This document shows positions 34,701-43,560 of a stretch of 64,000 nt of DNA, in pieces (within the stretch, counting starts at the first letter, position 1; each line of letters begins with the position of its first letter). The stretch spans positions 1 through 64,000 of the forward strand of contig CAUJCT010000048.1 in NCBI GenBank assembly GCA_963169345.1, in the 5' to 3' direction. The DNA comes from Bacteroidota bacterium. Lineage in GTDB: Bacteria > Bacteroidota > Bacteroidia > NS11-12g > UBA955. The notes beneath the pieces are model-generated. The model did not search any database, was not told the DNA's origin, and worked only from the letters and a program-made list of their open reading frames with translations. The position numbers were made by a program, and so were the translations under genes.

Positions 34701-35053
34701 GCATCCGATTTTTGCAATCTGGTAATCACTTCTGCTCTCGACTGAATTGCATCATTATCAATCTCTTCATACTCGAAAGGCCTTTTAAAACTTTCAGGTA
34801 AGAGCAAGACTTCATTTTCAGTTAACAGGTTGGAAAGGTCGCTTTTGAGAAACTCCGCTTCCTCGCTGTCAGGAACAAGGATCAGAATATCAGATTGCTT
34901 TTGTACGAAAATAGAGGCAATTGCCATTGCTACTGAAGAGCCAGCCAGACCTTCAAATCGGGCAATATGTCGGCCTGATTCCCGGAGATTATCCAGGAAT
35001 TCCTTAACTTGGGTATGTCTGCCGAAAGATTCGACAAGTTCCTTAACCTTCAC
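31733..35053 (-). CDS. mfd: Transcription-repair coupling factor Mfd
   Basis: 1106-aa DNA translocase that displaces stalled RNA polymerase and recruits UvrA. The UvrB-homology module is at the N-terminus (GSSVAMAIASIFVQ). The CarD-like RNA polymerase interaction domain follows LQPGDYVTHIDHGVGKFLGL near residue 430. Helicase motifs include GDVGFGKTEVA (P-loop, near 576), LIIDEEQKFG, TATPIPRTLHFSLMGARDLS and QMRGRVGRS. The C-terminal D7 domain is present. The start is a GTG; an in-frame stop lies just upstream. A TACCTTCG box at 35082-35089 is a likely -7 element. A hairpin-repeat unit fills the divergent upstream region. Confidence 0.97.
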   Translation of the reverse strand: MKVKELVESFGRHTQVKEFLDNLRESGRHIARFEGLAGSSVAMAIASIFVQKQSDILILVPDSEEAEFLKSDLSNLLTENEVLLLPESFKRPFEYEEIDNDAIQSRAEVITRLQKSDAPHIVVATPESIIEKVISDEKLKKNSFEIRIGEKLDLEFLGDFLDENEFEREDFVYEPGQYAIRGGIVDIYSFSNEKPYRIELDGNEIESIRTFEIDSQLSVARINHLSIVPNIQSAGIAGEKVALFKYFDESAIVVLRHFEDQFQYLVKQWEKLKDEGKDPENIWLSPKDLRDLISDSRSIIEIGAMQAFKSGKIYKFNTVPQPLFQKNIEMLMNHLQGNELSGIMNLVFSDTGKQIERLISIIQDRQKQINIVPIYHGLAEGFLDNDLKMACYTEHQLFERYYRFKTNRRGYTKSTALTLKELSELQPGDYVTHIDHGVGKFLGLQKNINNGVIQESVKIAYRDGDLLFVNVNSLHKISKFTGKEGTEPTIHKLGSGVWEKQKASTKKKVKDIARELIKLYAKRKAQPGFAFSQDSYMQIELEASFIYEDTPDQAKATEEIKRDMESEKPMDRLLCGDVGFGKTEVAIRAAFKSVADSKQVAVLVPTTILAHQHYRTFKERLKGLPVNVDYINRFKSAAEQKKTLAKLKEGQVDILIGTHRIVGKDIKFKDLGLLIIDEEQKFGVGVKDKLKEIRVNVDTLTLTATPIPRTLHFSLMGARDLSVINTPPPNRFPIKTELHTFNKEIIYKAISHELSRGGQTYFVHHRIKDIYDYQAMFEMMIPGIKVAVAHGQMEGHELEDVMVRFIEGDYDVLIATTIIEAGLDIPNCNTIIINNAHMFGLSDLHQMRGRVGRSNRKAYCYLLSPPLNSLTGDAKKRLSTIEEYSDLGGGFHVAMRDLDIRGAGNLLGGEQSGFISEIGFDTYHKILDEAIRELKHDEFADLFADFKEDVSSRDCQVDTDLDMLIPDDYVRNMPERLSLYTELGKVENDDQLKEFGERLIDRFGRYPKEVSVLLSSVRLKWMGKQMGFEKISLEKNIMKIYFPADEKAALYDSPAFMKIMQYVATNPMRFEMKQSSKTVILIVKSVDGMNRAQETLEELKGLYTIH

Positions 35054-35109
35054 AAATCCCGACTGCTAAATATTGGAGGTGCGAAGGTAGTATAAAACTT
35101 TAAAAGTAA

Positions 35110-35244
35110 ATTGTCAAGATACGTTTTGTGAACAGGAATTAATTTTTATTGAAAACAGCAGTTTTTTTTATAAAGGATGAAGAGAGTTTCAGAATTATTT
35201 TAATTTCCAACACCCTGGCAGGGTATTTTAAATTAAAATAATTC
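35110..35244 (-). repeat. Single hairpin-repeat unit with 53-bp extended palindrome (core E5)
   Basis: Core ACCCTGGCAGGGT at 35212-35224. It is enclosed by a perfect 15-bp inverted repeat, GAATTATTTTAATTT (35192-35206) and AAATTAAAATAATTC (35230-35244). A diverged box (minus strand CACAAAACGTATCTTGAC) begins about 89 nt from the core centre. It lies between the divergent mfd and vWA genes, where a terminator would make no sense. Confidence 0.8.
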
Positions 35245-35290
35245 ATCCATTCCCCCGTTTACCTTATTTCAACATTCAGTATTTAACTCT

Positions 35291-36409
35291 ATGAAATCTA
35301 AATTCCTGACACTTATTCTAACCCTTTGTCTGTCACAAACATTTGGACAGAACACTAACAAAAACAACGTAGTTCAATTGGCACTGCTACTCGATGTCAG
35401 CAGCAGTATGGATGGTTTAATCAATCAGGCTAAATCTGAACTCTGGAACATCGTTATTGAAGTTTCTAAAGCCAGTAAAAATGGTCAGGCCAGCAGTCTT
35501 GAAATCGCTCTGTTCGAATATGGTCGCAGCACTAACGACCGAAACAAAGGATACATAAAGAAACATCTGGATTATACCAATAATCTTGACACAATCTCGA
35601 AAGTGCTGTTCAGCCTTACCACCAATGGCGGTGATGAGTATTGCGGAATGGTTATTGACGATGCTTTAAAACAATTGCAGTGGCGCGAAAATGACTCGAT
35701 TTATAAAGTCATTTTCATAGCAGGCAACGAACCATTTAATCAAGGAACGGTTAACTATTCAGGACCTTGTCAACAGGGTGCTGAAAAAGGGATTTTTATT
35801 AATACCATCCATTGCGGTGATTCATTGACCGGTGTTAGAACCTTTTGGAAACACGGTGCAGAACTGGGAAAAGGTGAGTACTTTTTTATCAATTCTAATC
35901 TGGTTAAAACTGATATTGCCACTCCCTATGACAGCCTGATAAATATATATGGCGACAGTTTAAACAACACTTACTGGAATTACGGTAGCTATGGAACAAC
36001 CGCTAAAGCCATGCAATTAGAAGAAGATACAAAAGCCAAATCTTATAGCAAGACCGGAAATGTTAAAAGGCAAATAGCCAAATCAAAAGGCAATGTTTAC
36101 AAAAATGATAAATGGGATGTTGTTGATGCTAATTTATCAGACTCATTCTGGTTAATGAAAACTGACGAGAAAGCACTACCGGTTTACTTGCAAGGAAAAT
36201 CTTTAACCGAAAAGAAATTAATTATTGATAGTCTTTCTAAAGAAAGAGTCCGTTTAAGCAACACAATTGGTGAACTCGGTAAAAAAAGAGATGAATACAT
36301 CAAAACCAATACAACAACTGACAGTAAAGAAAAAACTCTTGGTGATGCTTTGATTGAAGTGATAAGAAGACAAGCAGGTAAAAAAGGATTTGTATTTAAA
36401 GAAGGTTGA
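35291..36409 (+). CDS. Exported von Willebrand factor A domain protein
   Basis: 372-aa secreted protein with signal peptide MKSKFLTLILTLCLSQTFGQ and a vWA domain from about residue 28 to 215. The MIDAS motif DVSSSM (DxSxS) is intact, and the GNEPFNQGTVNY segment carries further conserved residues. The C-terminal part (230-372) is Lys-rich with a predicted coiled region (SLTEKKLIIDSLSKERVRLS). It probably binds a ligand through a metal ion; the target is unknown. A DUF4424 gene follows 15 nt later. The start is 46 nt after a hairpin repeat, and no TAnnTTTG box is seen directly upstream. Confidence 0.82.
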   Translation: MKSKFLTLILTLCLSQTFGQNTNKNNVVQLALLLDVSSSMDGLINQAKSELWNIVIEVSKASKNGQASSLEIALFEYGRSTNDRNKGYIKKHLDYTNNLDTISKVLFSLTTNGGDEYCGMVIDDALKQLQWRENDSIYKVIFIAGNEPFNQGTVNYSGPCQQGAEKGIFINTIHCGDSLTGVRTFWKHGAELGKGEYFFINSNLVKTDIATPYDSLINIYGDSLNNTYWNYGSYGTTAKAMQLEEDTKAKSYSKTGNVKRQIAKSKGNVYKNDKWDVVDANLSDSFWLMKTDEKALPVYLQGKSLTEKKLIIDSLSKERVRLSNTIGELGKKRDEYIKTNTTTDSKEKTLGDALIEVIRRQAGKKGFVFKEG

Positions 36410-36411
36410 TG

Positions 36412-36419
36412 TAATTTTG
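36412..36419 (+). promoter_or_regulatory. -7 box TAATTTTG for the DUF4424 gene
   Basis: Exact TAnnTTTG beginning 2 nt after the vWA stop and ending 5 nt before the ATG at 36425. It predicts a leaderless transcript separate from any read-through from vWA. Confidence 0.5.
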
Positions 36420-36424
36420 CTTTG

Positions 36425-37528
36425 ATGCAAAGATTATTTCGTCTTATTTTCATTTTTATACCCCTTCTCCTTAAAGCAAATGACGGTAGTTTTTATGTCA
36501 ATGGGAATCACCTCATACCCATGAATGAAACGCGCATCAGTATCAAAAAAGAGATTCTTAATATAAAACTTATAGATGACCATTTCTTCATAGAGGTTAA
36601 TTATGAATTTTACAATCCGGATAATTTACGAATACTTGAAATTGGATTTGAAGCCGAAAGTCCGGAAGGTGATGTAAACCGCGAAATTCCTGATAATAAA
36701 AGGCACCCTTATATTTTCAATTTCACAGTTTCTGTTAATGACACAGACACAAAATACAATACCACTATAGTCAACCGTGATGACTATTATAAAAACGGTA
36801 TTTATAAAAAAATGGACTTGAAGAACATCAATTATGAAGATGATCCTGATTTTTATCATCGTTACGTCTACCACTTCAAAGCCAAATTTAGAAAAGGGAT
36901 AAACACATTAAGACACACTTATCAAATAATAGCATCCACTTCGGTTATCGATAAATACTCATTGATGTATGTTCTGACAACAGCTATGCGCTGGGCAAAC
37001 AAACAAATTGATGATTTTACACTCAATATTGACCTGGGCAATTCGCAAACAACCTTAATTCAAAACAGTTTTTTTAATTCTGTCAGCGAATGGACTTTCA
37101 AAGGAAATGGCACAGCTTATGACACCTGCCACTATTTTCAATCTGATGAATATTTGAATAAATGTGAATTTAACATTCTGAGTGGAGCTCTCTATTTCCA
37201 TGCTTTAAACTTTAAAACTAAAGGCGAACTAAATCTCTCAATTCCTCATTCCATTTATTACAACAACTTTTCGCAAAACCACAACTTTGATTATTCAACA
37301 AATTGGTTACCGCTTGATATGAATTTAGACTCTTTTTCATCGGCAGACAGCATTTCCTTAAAAATTCTGAAAAACTGGCCCTATGCCAGAAGAGGCTACA
37401 TTTTTAAGTCTCAAACTCTTCAAAGCTATTTTGAGAAAATGCCATGGTATGTGCGGGATCCTGAATACAAAGCTGAACTTTCAAATCTGAGTGCTGAAGA
37501 AAAGAAATGGCTAAAAAGTCTTAAGTAA
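36425..37528 (+). CDS. DUF4424-like exported protein
   Basis: 367-aa protein with a signal peptide (MQRLFRLIFIFIPLLLKAND) and a DUF4424-like beta-rich domain: NETRISIKKEILNIKLIDDH, then VNYEFYNP and RKGINTLRHTYQI. Function is unknown. It is encoded directly after an exported vWA protein, and both end up outside the cytoplasm, so a complex is possible but unproven. The TTG of the ORF track is one codon upstream; ATG at 36425 is preferred. The -7 box just before it suggests its own leaderless mRNA. Confidence 0.7.
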   Translation: MQRLFRLIFIFIPLLLKANDGSFYVNGNHLIPMNETRISIKKEILNIKLIDDHFFIEVNYEFYNPDNLRILEIGFEAESPEGDVNREIPDNKRHPYIFNFTVSVNDTDTKYNTTIVNRDDYYKNGIYKKMDLKNINYEDDPDFYHRYVYHFKAKFRKGINTLRHTYQIIASTSVIDKYSLMYVLTTAMRWANKQIDDFTLNIDLGNSQTTLIQNSFFNSVSEWTFKGNGTAYDTCHYFQSDEYLNKCEFNILSGALYFHALNFKTKGELNLSIPHSIYYNNFSQNHNFDYSTNWLPLDMNLDSFSSADSISLKILKNWPYARRGYIFKSQTLQSYFEKMPWYVRDPEYKAELSNLSAEEKKWLKSLK

Positions 37529-37619
37529 AACCACCGTAAACTCAATGGTTCGGTTTAGGCTTTAAACCACTCTGCATCAGGCTTCCTGTCTTTTTCTCGA
37601 CAAATTCCCAAATTCAATG

Positions 37620-37627
37620 TACTTTTG
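37620..37627 (+). promoter_or_regulatory. -7 box TACTTTTG overlapping the ORF-track start of the E1 dehydrogenase
   Basis: Exact TAnnTTTG. It overlaps the first codons from the track start at 37617, so the true start must be downstream; the GTG at 37632 is 4 nt from the box. Confidence 0.55.
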
Positions 37628-37631
37628 CGCC

Positions 37632-39608
37632 GTGAATTTCAATCGCAGAAACCTTAGCAACGAAGAACTGTTAAGTATCTACAAAGAATTACTGTATCCT
37701 CGTATTATTGAGGAAAAAATGCTTATCCTGCTGCGTCAGGGTAAAATTGGCAAATGGTTCAGTGGTATTGGTCAGGAAGCAATATCTGTAGGCGCTACCC
37801 TTGCTCTCGAGCATGACGAATATATTTTGCCCTTACACAGAAATCTGGGCGTCTTCACTTCACGTAAAATTCCGTTTAAAAAACTCTTTGCTCAATGGCA
37901 AGGTAAAAAAAGTGGTTTTACAAAAGGACGCGACCGTAGTTTCCACTTTGGTGCCAACGAATACCATATTGTCGGCATGATATCTCATCTGGGTGCAATG
38001 TTGGGTGTTGCAAATGGCATTTCTACAGCACATCTGCTGAACAATGACAAGAAAATTTCTTTAGTTTTCAGCGGAGATGGTGGTACAAGCGAAGGTGATT
38101 TCCACGAAGCTATGAATGTGGCAGCTGTTTGGAGTTTGCCGGTCATTTTCTTAATCGAAAACAATGGTTACGGACTTAGCACGCCAAGTAATGAGCAATT
38201 CCGATGCAAGCAATTTATAGATAAGGGCATTGGTTACGGTATGGAAGCCTATCAGGTTGATGGCAATAATATACTTGAAGTGTATCATAAGGTGAATGAA
38301 CTCGCTTCAAGTATGCGCAATGCACCAAGACCAATTTTGCTTGAATGTATGACCTTCCGTATGCGCGGGCATGAAGAAGCCAGCGGTACTAAATATGTCC
38401 CTCAGGAACTTTTTGATGAATGGGGCAAGAAAGATCCAATTTCTAATTTCGAGAAGTTCTTATTTGAAGAAGGCATTCTGAATGAAGCTGTCAAACAGCA
38501 GGTCTATGACGAATTAAAAGCCGGCATGGATGAAGATTTGGCCGAAGTGTTTGCAGAAGCTGAAATTACAGCTGATACTGAAGAAGAACTTAACGACGTT
38601 TATGCACCGCATACTCAAATTTTGACTGCTCCTTCAACGAACAACGTATCCAACAAACGATTGGTGGATGCTATTTCTGATGGATTGAGACAATCTATGG
38701 AAAAATATGACAACACGGTTGTAATGGGACAAGATGTCGCTGAATATGGAGGTGTTTTTAAAATTACCGAAAACTTCTATAAGATGTTTGGTAAAGCCCG
38801 TGTTCGCAACACCCCTATTACTGAATCATCAATTCTGGGAGCTGGCTATGGTCTGGCGATAAAAGGCTATAAGGCTATTGTAGAAATGCAGTTCTCCGAC
38901 TTTGTAAGTTGTGGTTTCAATCAAATAGTCAATAATCTGGCGAAAAGCCATTACCGCTGGGCTCAGGCTGCAGATGTAGTAGTGCGCATGCCTACTGGTG
39001 CCGGTGTTGGTGCGGGACCATTCCACAGTCAGAGTACAGAAGCATGGTTTTTTCATGTTCCGGGATTAAAGATTGTATATCCAAGTAATCCATACGATGC
39101 AAAAGGATTGTTGTGTGCTTCAATAGAAGACCCAAATCCTGTAATGTTTTTCGAACACAAAGCTTTATACAGAAGTATTGAAGCTCCGGTTCCTGATGAT
39201 TACTACACTTTGGAAATTGGAAAGGCAATTTCGGTACAATCAGGTGATGAATTAAGTATTATCACGTATGGTTGGGGTGTTCAATGGGCAATTGAAGCTT
39301 GTAAACATTTGGGAATAAGTGCAGAAATAATTGACTTGAGAACTTTACTTCCATGGGATAAAGACTCAGTAAAACAAGCTGTGGAGAAAACCGGGAAAGT
39401 ATTGGTATTACACGAAGATACTATGATTGGTGGTATTGGAGGTGAAATTGCAGCATGGATTGGCGAATATTGCTTCCAACATCTGGATGCACCTGTAAAA
39501 CGTGTGGCAAGTTTGGATACGCCTGTTCCTTTGGCAAAAGATCTAGAAGAAAACTTTCTTGCCAAGAAGCGTTTAAATGCTGCTTTGGAAGAGTTAAGAA
39601 ACTGGTAA
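37632..39608 (+). CDS. Fused E1 alpha/beta 2-oxo acid dehydrogenase (branched-chain type)
   Basis: 658-aa thiamine-diphosphate enzyme carrying both E1 halves. The alpha part (about 1-310) has the TPP motif GDGGTSEGDFHEAMN...IENN near residue 155-180 and FRMRGHEEASGT. The beta part (about 340-658) has MGQDVAEYGGVFKIT and MPTGAGVGAGPFHSQSTEAW. It decarboxylates a 2-oxo acid, probably branched-chain 2-oxo acids by similarity, and passes the acyl group to an E2 lipoyl protein not encoded here. The ORF-track ATG at 37617 overlaps a perfect -7 box; the GTG at 37632 gives VNFNRRNLSNEELL. The Bacteroidota fused form is normal. Confidence 0.88.
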   Translation: MNFNRRNLSNEELLSIYKELLYPRIIEEKMLILLRQGKIGKWFSGIGQEAISVGATLALEHDEYILPLHRNLGVFTSRKIPFKKLFAQWQGKKSGFTKGRDRSFHFGANEYHIVGMISHLGAMLGVANGISTAHLLNNDKKISLVFSGDGGTSEGDFHEAMNVAAVWSLPVIFLIENNGYGLSTPSNEQFRCKQFIDKGIGYGMEAYQVDGNNILEVYHKVNELASSMRNAPRPILLECMTFRMRGHEEASGTKYVPQELFDEWGKKDPISNFEKFLFEEGILNEAVKQQVYDELKAGMDEDLAEVFAEAEITADTEEELNDVYAPHTQILTAPSTNNVSNKRLVDAISDGLRQSMEKYDNTVVMGQDVAEYGGVFKITENFYKMFGKARVRNTPITESSILGAGYGLAIKGYKAIVEMQFSDFVSCGFNQIVNNLAKSHYRWAQAADVVVRMPTGAGVGAGPFHSQSTEAWFFHVPGLKIVYPSNPYDAKGLLCASIEDPNPVMFFEHKALYRSIEAPVPDDYYTLEIGKAISVQSGDELSIITYGWGVQWAIEACKHLGISAEIIDLRTLLPWDKDSVKQAVEKTGKVLVLHEDTMIGGIGGEIAAWIGEYCFQHLDAPVKRVASLDTPVPLAKDLEENFLAKKRLNAALEELRNW

Positions 39609-39640
39609 CAGTAAAAAAAACATTTAGAGATTTAGAAAGA

Positions 39641-39775
39641 AATTTCCAAGTCCTTCTTATCGAATCTTACTTTATTTTTTTCGAAACAACGTGAATTCTT
39701 TTTAAAAGAAAATTTAAGACTTGCATTTTTTTTAACTTCAAACACCCTGGCAGGGTGGAGTAAATTAAAAAAATT
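39641..39775 (-). repeat. Single hairpin-repeat unit (core E6) between E1 and recJ
   Basis: Core CACCCTGGCAGGGTG at 39743-39757 with eight T residues on the left and seven A residues on the right. On the plus strand the box TTATCGAATCTTAC matches the RAYT-leader unit TTATCGAATCTAAC, and its reference base (39660) is exactly 90 nt from the core centre. The unit fills half of the 263-bp gap; a recJ promoter box follows. Confidence 0.85.
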
Positions 39776-39855
39776 CAAAACCCTCCCAATTGGTCAGCCT
39801 ATTCCCTCTCCTGGCCATTCTGTATAATTGTGGAAATTCCTTAGCTTTTTTTTCC

Positions 39856-39863
39856 TATCTTCG
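39856..39863 (+). promoter_or_regulatory. -7 box TATCTTCG for recJ operon
   Basis: Matches TAnnTTnG, one change from TAnnTTTG, ending 8 nt before the recJ ATG. It would drive recJ-lptB-pth-thioesterase. Confidence 0.4.
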
Positions 39864-39871
39864 CGCCTTAT

Positions 39872-41569
39872 ATGGCTTATCGCTGGACGGCTTCCCCTAA
39901 ATTGAATGATCAAAAGGTTGAACAACTGGCTAACAGCATCAATGTCTCACCTGCAATAGCCACACTCCTGCTTCAAAGAGGAATCGAAACCTTCGACCAA
40001 GCTAAAAAATTCTTCCGTCCCCAACTCAACGATTTGTACGACCCTTTCCTTATGAAGGATATGGATAAAGCCGTTGAACGAATTAAATATGCCATCTCAA
40101 ATAAACAAAGATTTTTAGTCTATGGCGATTATGATGTTGATGGTACTACATCCGTTTCCATCGTCTATTCGTTTTTCAGGAAACTAACGCCCAACATCGA
40201 ATACTATATCCCCGACCGCTACAAAGAAGGATATGGTGTATCAAAAATCGGGATCGACTATGCCATTCAAACCGGAGTTAATCTCATAATAGCACTCGAC
40301 TGTGGCACCCGTTCCATTGAGCTAATTCAATATGCGAAAGACAATGGGATCGATTTTATAGTCTGCGATCACCACCTTCCGGGAGAAGATTTGCCAGATG
40401 CCATAGCATTGCTTAATCCAAAAAGAAAAGATTGCGAATATCCCTATAAGGAACTCTCTGGTTGTGGTATTGGATTCAAACTTCTTCAAGCTTATACCCA
40501 GGCTTCAGACATGCCAGATGAGGAAGTATACCGCTACCTCGATCTTGTAGCTGTCAGTACCTGCAGCGATATCGTCGAAATTAGAGATGAAAATCGAATT
40601 CTAGTTTACTACGGCTTAAAAAAAATCAACGAAGACCCATGCATTGGGCTTCAAGCTTTATTACAAAGTTATGCCATCAAACAGGAATACGACGTCTCTG
40701 ATATCGTATTCGGAATTGGACCAAAAATCAATGCGGCAGGCCGTATCGCCGATGCTCGTTCTTCTGTCAAATTACTTATCGAAGAGGACTTCCATCAGGC
40801 GCTGACTCTATCCAAAACGCTGAATGAGAACAACTCCGAAAGAAAAGATATTGACAACGATATCACTAAGGAAGCGATGGATATTCTCGAAACCAGTGAG
40901 GAGCTCAGATCACGTAACAGCACTGTGCTCTACAGCGAGAAATGGCACAAAGGTGTGATAGGTATTGTTGCTTCCCGTTTGATTGAAACTTACTACAAAC
41001 CTACTATCATCTTCTCTGAAGTGAATGGTATGCTGACGGGTTCGGCAAGAAGTATTAAAGATTTTGATGTCCATGAAGCCATTGGTGCCTGCGGCGACCT
41101 TGTCATCCAATATGGAGGTCACAAATACGCTGCTGGTTTAACCATTCGCAAAGAATCATTTGAAGCTTTCACAAAAAAGTTTGAAGAGATTGTTACGCTC
41201 AACACCTCCGAAGAATTACTTACTCCCGAAATTGAGTATGATATGGAACTTAATTTCTCTGATATAACTTCCAATTTCTTCAAAGTTCTCGACCAGTTCA
41301 AACCACATGGTCCGGGTAATATGGTGCCTATTTTCAGAACCAACAACTTGTTAGACGCCGGTAGCCGGGTAGTCAAAGAAAAGCATTTAAAATTGGTGGC
41401 CATTCAAAAGGGCATAAGATTTGACGGAATAGGATTTAATATGGGTGATTTCTATTCTATTATTGGCAAAAATCAACCCTTTGATATTTGTTATTCTCTG
41501 GAGATGAACGAATTCAAAGGCAATAAAAACCTCCAACTGAAAGTTAGAGACATCCGGCCATCTTTATGA
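39872..41569 (+). CDS. recJ: Single-stranded-DNA-specific exonuclease RecJ
   Basis: 565-aa 5'-3' ssDNA exonuclease of the DHH superfamily, used in recombination and mismatch repair. The metal-binding motifs are [12 protein letters not shown] near residue 84, ALDCGTRS, and [12 protein letters not shown] near residue 165, followed by the DHHA1-type [14 protein letters not shown] and an OB-fold C-terminus. Length is standard. It overlaps lptB by 4 nt (ATGA), so translation of the two is coupled. Confidence 0.96.
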   Translation: MAYRWTASPKLNDQKVEQLANSINVSPAIATLLLQRGIETFDQAKKFFRPQLNDLYDPFLMKDMDKAVERIKYAISNKQRFLVYGDYDVDGTTSVSIVYSFFRKLTPNIEYYIPDRYKEGYGVSKIGIDYAIQTGVNLIIALDCGTRSIELIQYAKDNGIDFIVCDHHLPGEDLPDAIALLNPKRKDCEYPYKELSGCGIGFKLLQAYTQASDMPDEEVYRYLDLVAVSTCSDIVEIRDENRILVYYGLKKINEDPCIGLQALLQSYAIKQEYDVSDIVFGIGPKINAAGRIADARSSVKLLIEEDFHQALTLSKTLNENNSERKDIDNDITKEAMDILETSEELRSRNSTVLYSEKWHKGVIGIVASRLIETYYKPTIIFSEVNGMLTGSARSIKDFDVHEAIGACGDLVIQYGGHKYAAGLTIRKESFEAFTKKFEEIVTLNTSEELLTPEIEYDMELNFSDITSNFFKVLDQFKPHGPGNMVPIFRTNNLLDAGSRVVKEKHLKLVAIQKGIRFDGIGFNMGDFYSIIGKNQPFDICYSLEMNEFKGNKNLQLKVRDIRPSL

Positions 41570-42318
41570 AACTAAGAGCAGAAAAATTAGTCAAACAATA
41601 CAAACAAAAGAGAGTCGTCAATGATGTTTCTATATATGTAGAGCAAGGCGAAATCGTTGGATTACTCGGACCTAATGGTGCCGGAAAGACAACCTCTTTT
41701 TACATGACTGTTGGCTTGGTAAAACCGGATGAAGGCCATATTTATCTGGATGATGAAGACATCACTGAACTTCCTATGTACAAAAGAGCTCAGAAAGGTG
41801 TTGGCTATTTGCCGCAGGAAGCTTCTGTGTATCGCGACTTATCTGTTGAAGACAATATACTGGCAGTTTTAGAACTCACTAAAATGACCAAGGCTCAGCA
41901 GCACGAAAAATTAGAAAGTCTACTGGATGAATTCAGTTTGCACCGTGTCAGAAAAAATCTGGGTAAAGTATTGAGCGGTGGAGAAAGAAGACGTACCGAA
42001 ATTGCACGCGCTCTCGCTACCGATCCAAAATTTATTTTGCTGGATGAACCTTTCGCAGGTGTTGACCCCATAGCTGTTGAGGATATTCAAACGATAGTTT
42101 ACAAACTCAAAAGTAAAAATATTGGCATTCTGATTACCGATCACAATGTTCAGGAAACATTGAGTATTACCGACCGAGCTTATCTTCTTTTCGAAGGTAA
42201 ATTGCTGAAACAAGGTACTGCTAAAGAATTAGCTGAAGACGAATTAGTTCGAAAAGTTTATCTGGGTAAAAACTTTATTCTCAGAAGAGCGTTGTCTATA
42301 AATAAACCCGAAGATTGA
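41566..42318 (+). CDS. lptB: LPS export ABC transporter ATP-binding protein LptB
   Basis: 250-aa ABC ATPase. Walker A is [11 protein letters not shown] near residue 37, the signature [15 protein letters not shown] near 135, Walker [13 protein letters not shown] near 160, and the switch His in ITDHNVQET. The [20 protein letters not shown] start and [20 protein letters not shown] are typical of LptB. It powers extraction of lipopolysaccharide with LptFG, which are not encoded nearby. The last codons overlap the TTG start of pth. Confidence 0.94.
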   Translation: MKLRAEKLVKQYKQKRVVNDVSIYVEQGEIVGLLGPNGAGKTTSFYMTVGLVKPDEGHIYLDDEDITELPMYKRAQKGVGYLPQEASVYRDLSVEDNILAVLELTKMTKAQQHEKLESLLDEFSLHRVRKNLGKVLSGGERRRTEIARALATDPKFILLDEPFAGVDPIAVEDIQTIVYKLKSKNIGILITDHNVQETLSITDRAYLLFEGKLLKQGTAKELAEDELVRKVYLGKNFILRRALSINKPED

Positions 42319-42875
42319 ATCACCTCATTATAGGACTCGGAAATGTTGGCTTGCAATACGACGGAACCCGCCACAATATTGGGTTCGATGTAGTTGATGC
42401 ATTTGCCAAAGAACTTAATTGCACGTTTACATTAGGCAAAAATGCCATGATTGCTGAAGGTCGACTTAAGAACAAGACTTTTATGCTTATAAAACCTACT
42501 ACTTTTATGAATCTGAGTGGTAAGGCAGTAAGTCACTATTTGCAACAAACTAAGGTGCCTTTAGAAAACATATTGGTTATTACAGATGATCTGGCACTGG
42601 ATTTAGGCACTATTCGCATAAGAAGCAAAGGCAGTCACGGAGGACATAATGGTTTGCGAAATATAGAAGAAGTGCTGGGTACCCAACAATATCCCAGAAT
42701 GAGATTTGGCATTGGCAACCAGTTCGACAAACACCGTCAAATCGACTTTGTTCTTGGTAAATGGAAGTCAGATGAACAGCCTGTAATTAATGAGAAAACC
42801 ACAAAAGCTGTTGAGGCCATTCAATCGTTTATTTTAGAAGGTATTTCACAAGCAATGACCAAATACAATGGATAA
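42315..42875 (+). CDS. pth: Peptidyl-tRNA hydrolase
   Basis: 186-aa enzyme that releases peptides from peptidyl-tRNA and recycles tRNA. The [22 protein letters not shown] block contains the catalytic His, FMNLSGKAV and the [16 protein letters not shown] loop are present. The start is a TTG overlapping the lptB stop (TTGA), which gives NHLIIGLGN at the correct distance. The last nucleotides overlap the thioesterase start. Confidence 0.95.
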   Translation: MNHLIIGLGNVGLQYDGTRHNIGFDVVDAFAKELNCTFTLGKNAMIAEGRLKNKTFMLIKPTTFMNLSGKAVSHYLQQTKVPLENILVITDDLALDLGTIRIRSKGSHGGHNGLRNIEEVLGTQQYPRMRFGIGNQFDKHRQIDFVLGKWKSDEQPVINEKTTKAVEAIQSFILEGISQAMTKYNG

Positions 42876-43275
42876 ATTTCAATACGATCACGAACTGAAA
42901 TTTAAAGTAAGAGACTATGAACTGGATTTACAAGGTATAGTTAACAATTCGACTTACATGAATTATCTGGAACATGCCCGACACGAATATCTGGATGCAA
43001 AAGGAGTAAACTTTAATCAATTGCACCAGGATGGTTTTGACGCTGTAGTGGTAAGAGCTGAAATTGACTATAAGAAATCACTTAAAAGCGGCGATCACTT
43101 TGTTGTAAGAACCGGGGTTACAAGGGAAGGCAGATTAAGACTGGTTTTCAATCAACAGATAATCCGGGTTTCAGACCAGGCACTCATGATCAATGCCAAA
43201 ATTTATGCTGCCTGTATACACAACAACCGACCAATAGAGCCTCTCTTTATTTTAGAAAAAATCGGCCTTCTTTAA
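42868..43275 (+). CDS. Hotdog-fold acyl-CoA thioesterase (YbgC/FadM-like)
   Basis: 135-aa single-domain thioesterase. The family signature with the putative catalytic Asp is VRDYELDLQGIVNNSTYMNYLEHARHEYL; VVVRAEIDYKKSLKSGD follows. It probably hydrolyses an acyl-CoA; the substrate is unknown. It overlaps pth by 8 nt and ends the recJ operon. The 285 bp after it hold no gene or clear terminator, only the nuo promoter. Confidence 0.88.
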   Translation: MDKFQYDHELKFKVRDYELDLQGIVNNSTYMNYLEHARHEYLDAKGVNFNQLHQDGFDAVVVRAEIDYKKSLKSGDHFVVRTGVTREGRLRLVFNQQIIRVSDQALMINAKIYAACIHNNRPIEPLFILEKIGLL

Positions 43276-43523
43276 ATAATTATTTCTTCGATTAAAAATA
43301 CTTCCGATTTCTGTTTTTAAATTGACATTAAAACTGCATTAAAATCAGTTAGCATGATTAAGGTCATATTGATGCTTAAAATTTAAGAAGACACACCTCA
43401 GCAAACCGCCTGAAAATATTGGATTCACAGAATGTCTGACTGAATAGAATTTACTCTTATAGACAGTTGTTAAAAAATATGAAAATAAATTCGTTCAGAC
43501 CTATGAGATTACATAATAAAATG

Positions 43524-43531
43524 TAATTTTG
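43524..43531 (+). promoter_or_regulatory. -7 box TAATTTTG for the nuo operon
   Basis: Exact TAnnTTTG, 29 nt before the nuoA ATG, giving a leader of about 24 nt. It is the only promoter-like site in the 285-bp gap before the 14-gene operon. Confidence 0.55.
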
Positions 43532-43560
43532 CATCCATTATTTAAATTAAGCGTTTAAAA

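Noticed and set aside
43276-43560. Possible small gene or RNA in the 285-bp gap before nuoA
   Set aside because: No ORF with coding character, tRNA-like fold or repeat unit is seen; only the nuo -7 box is supported.
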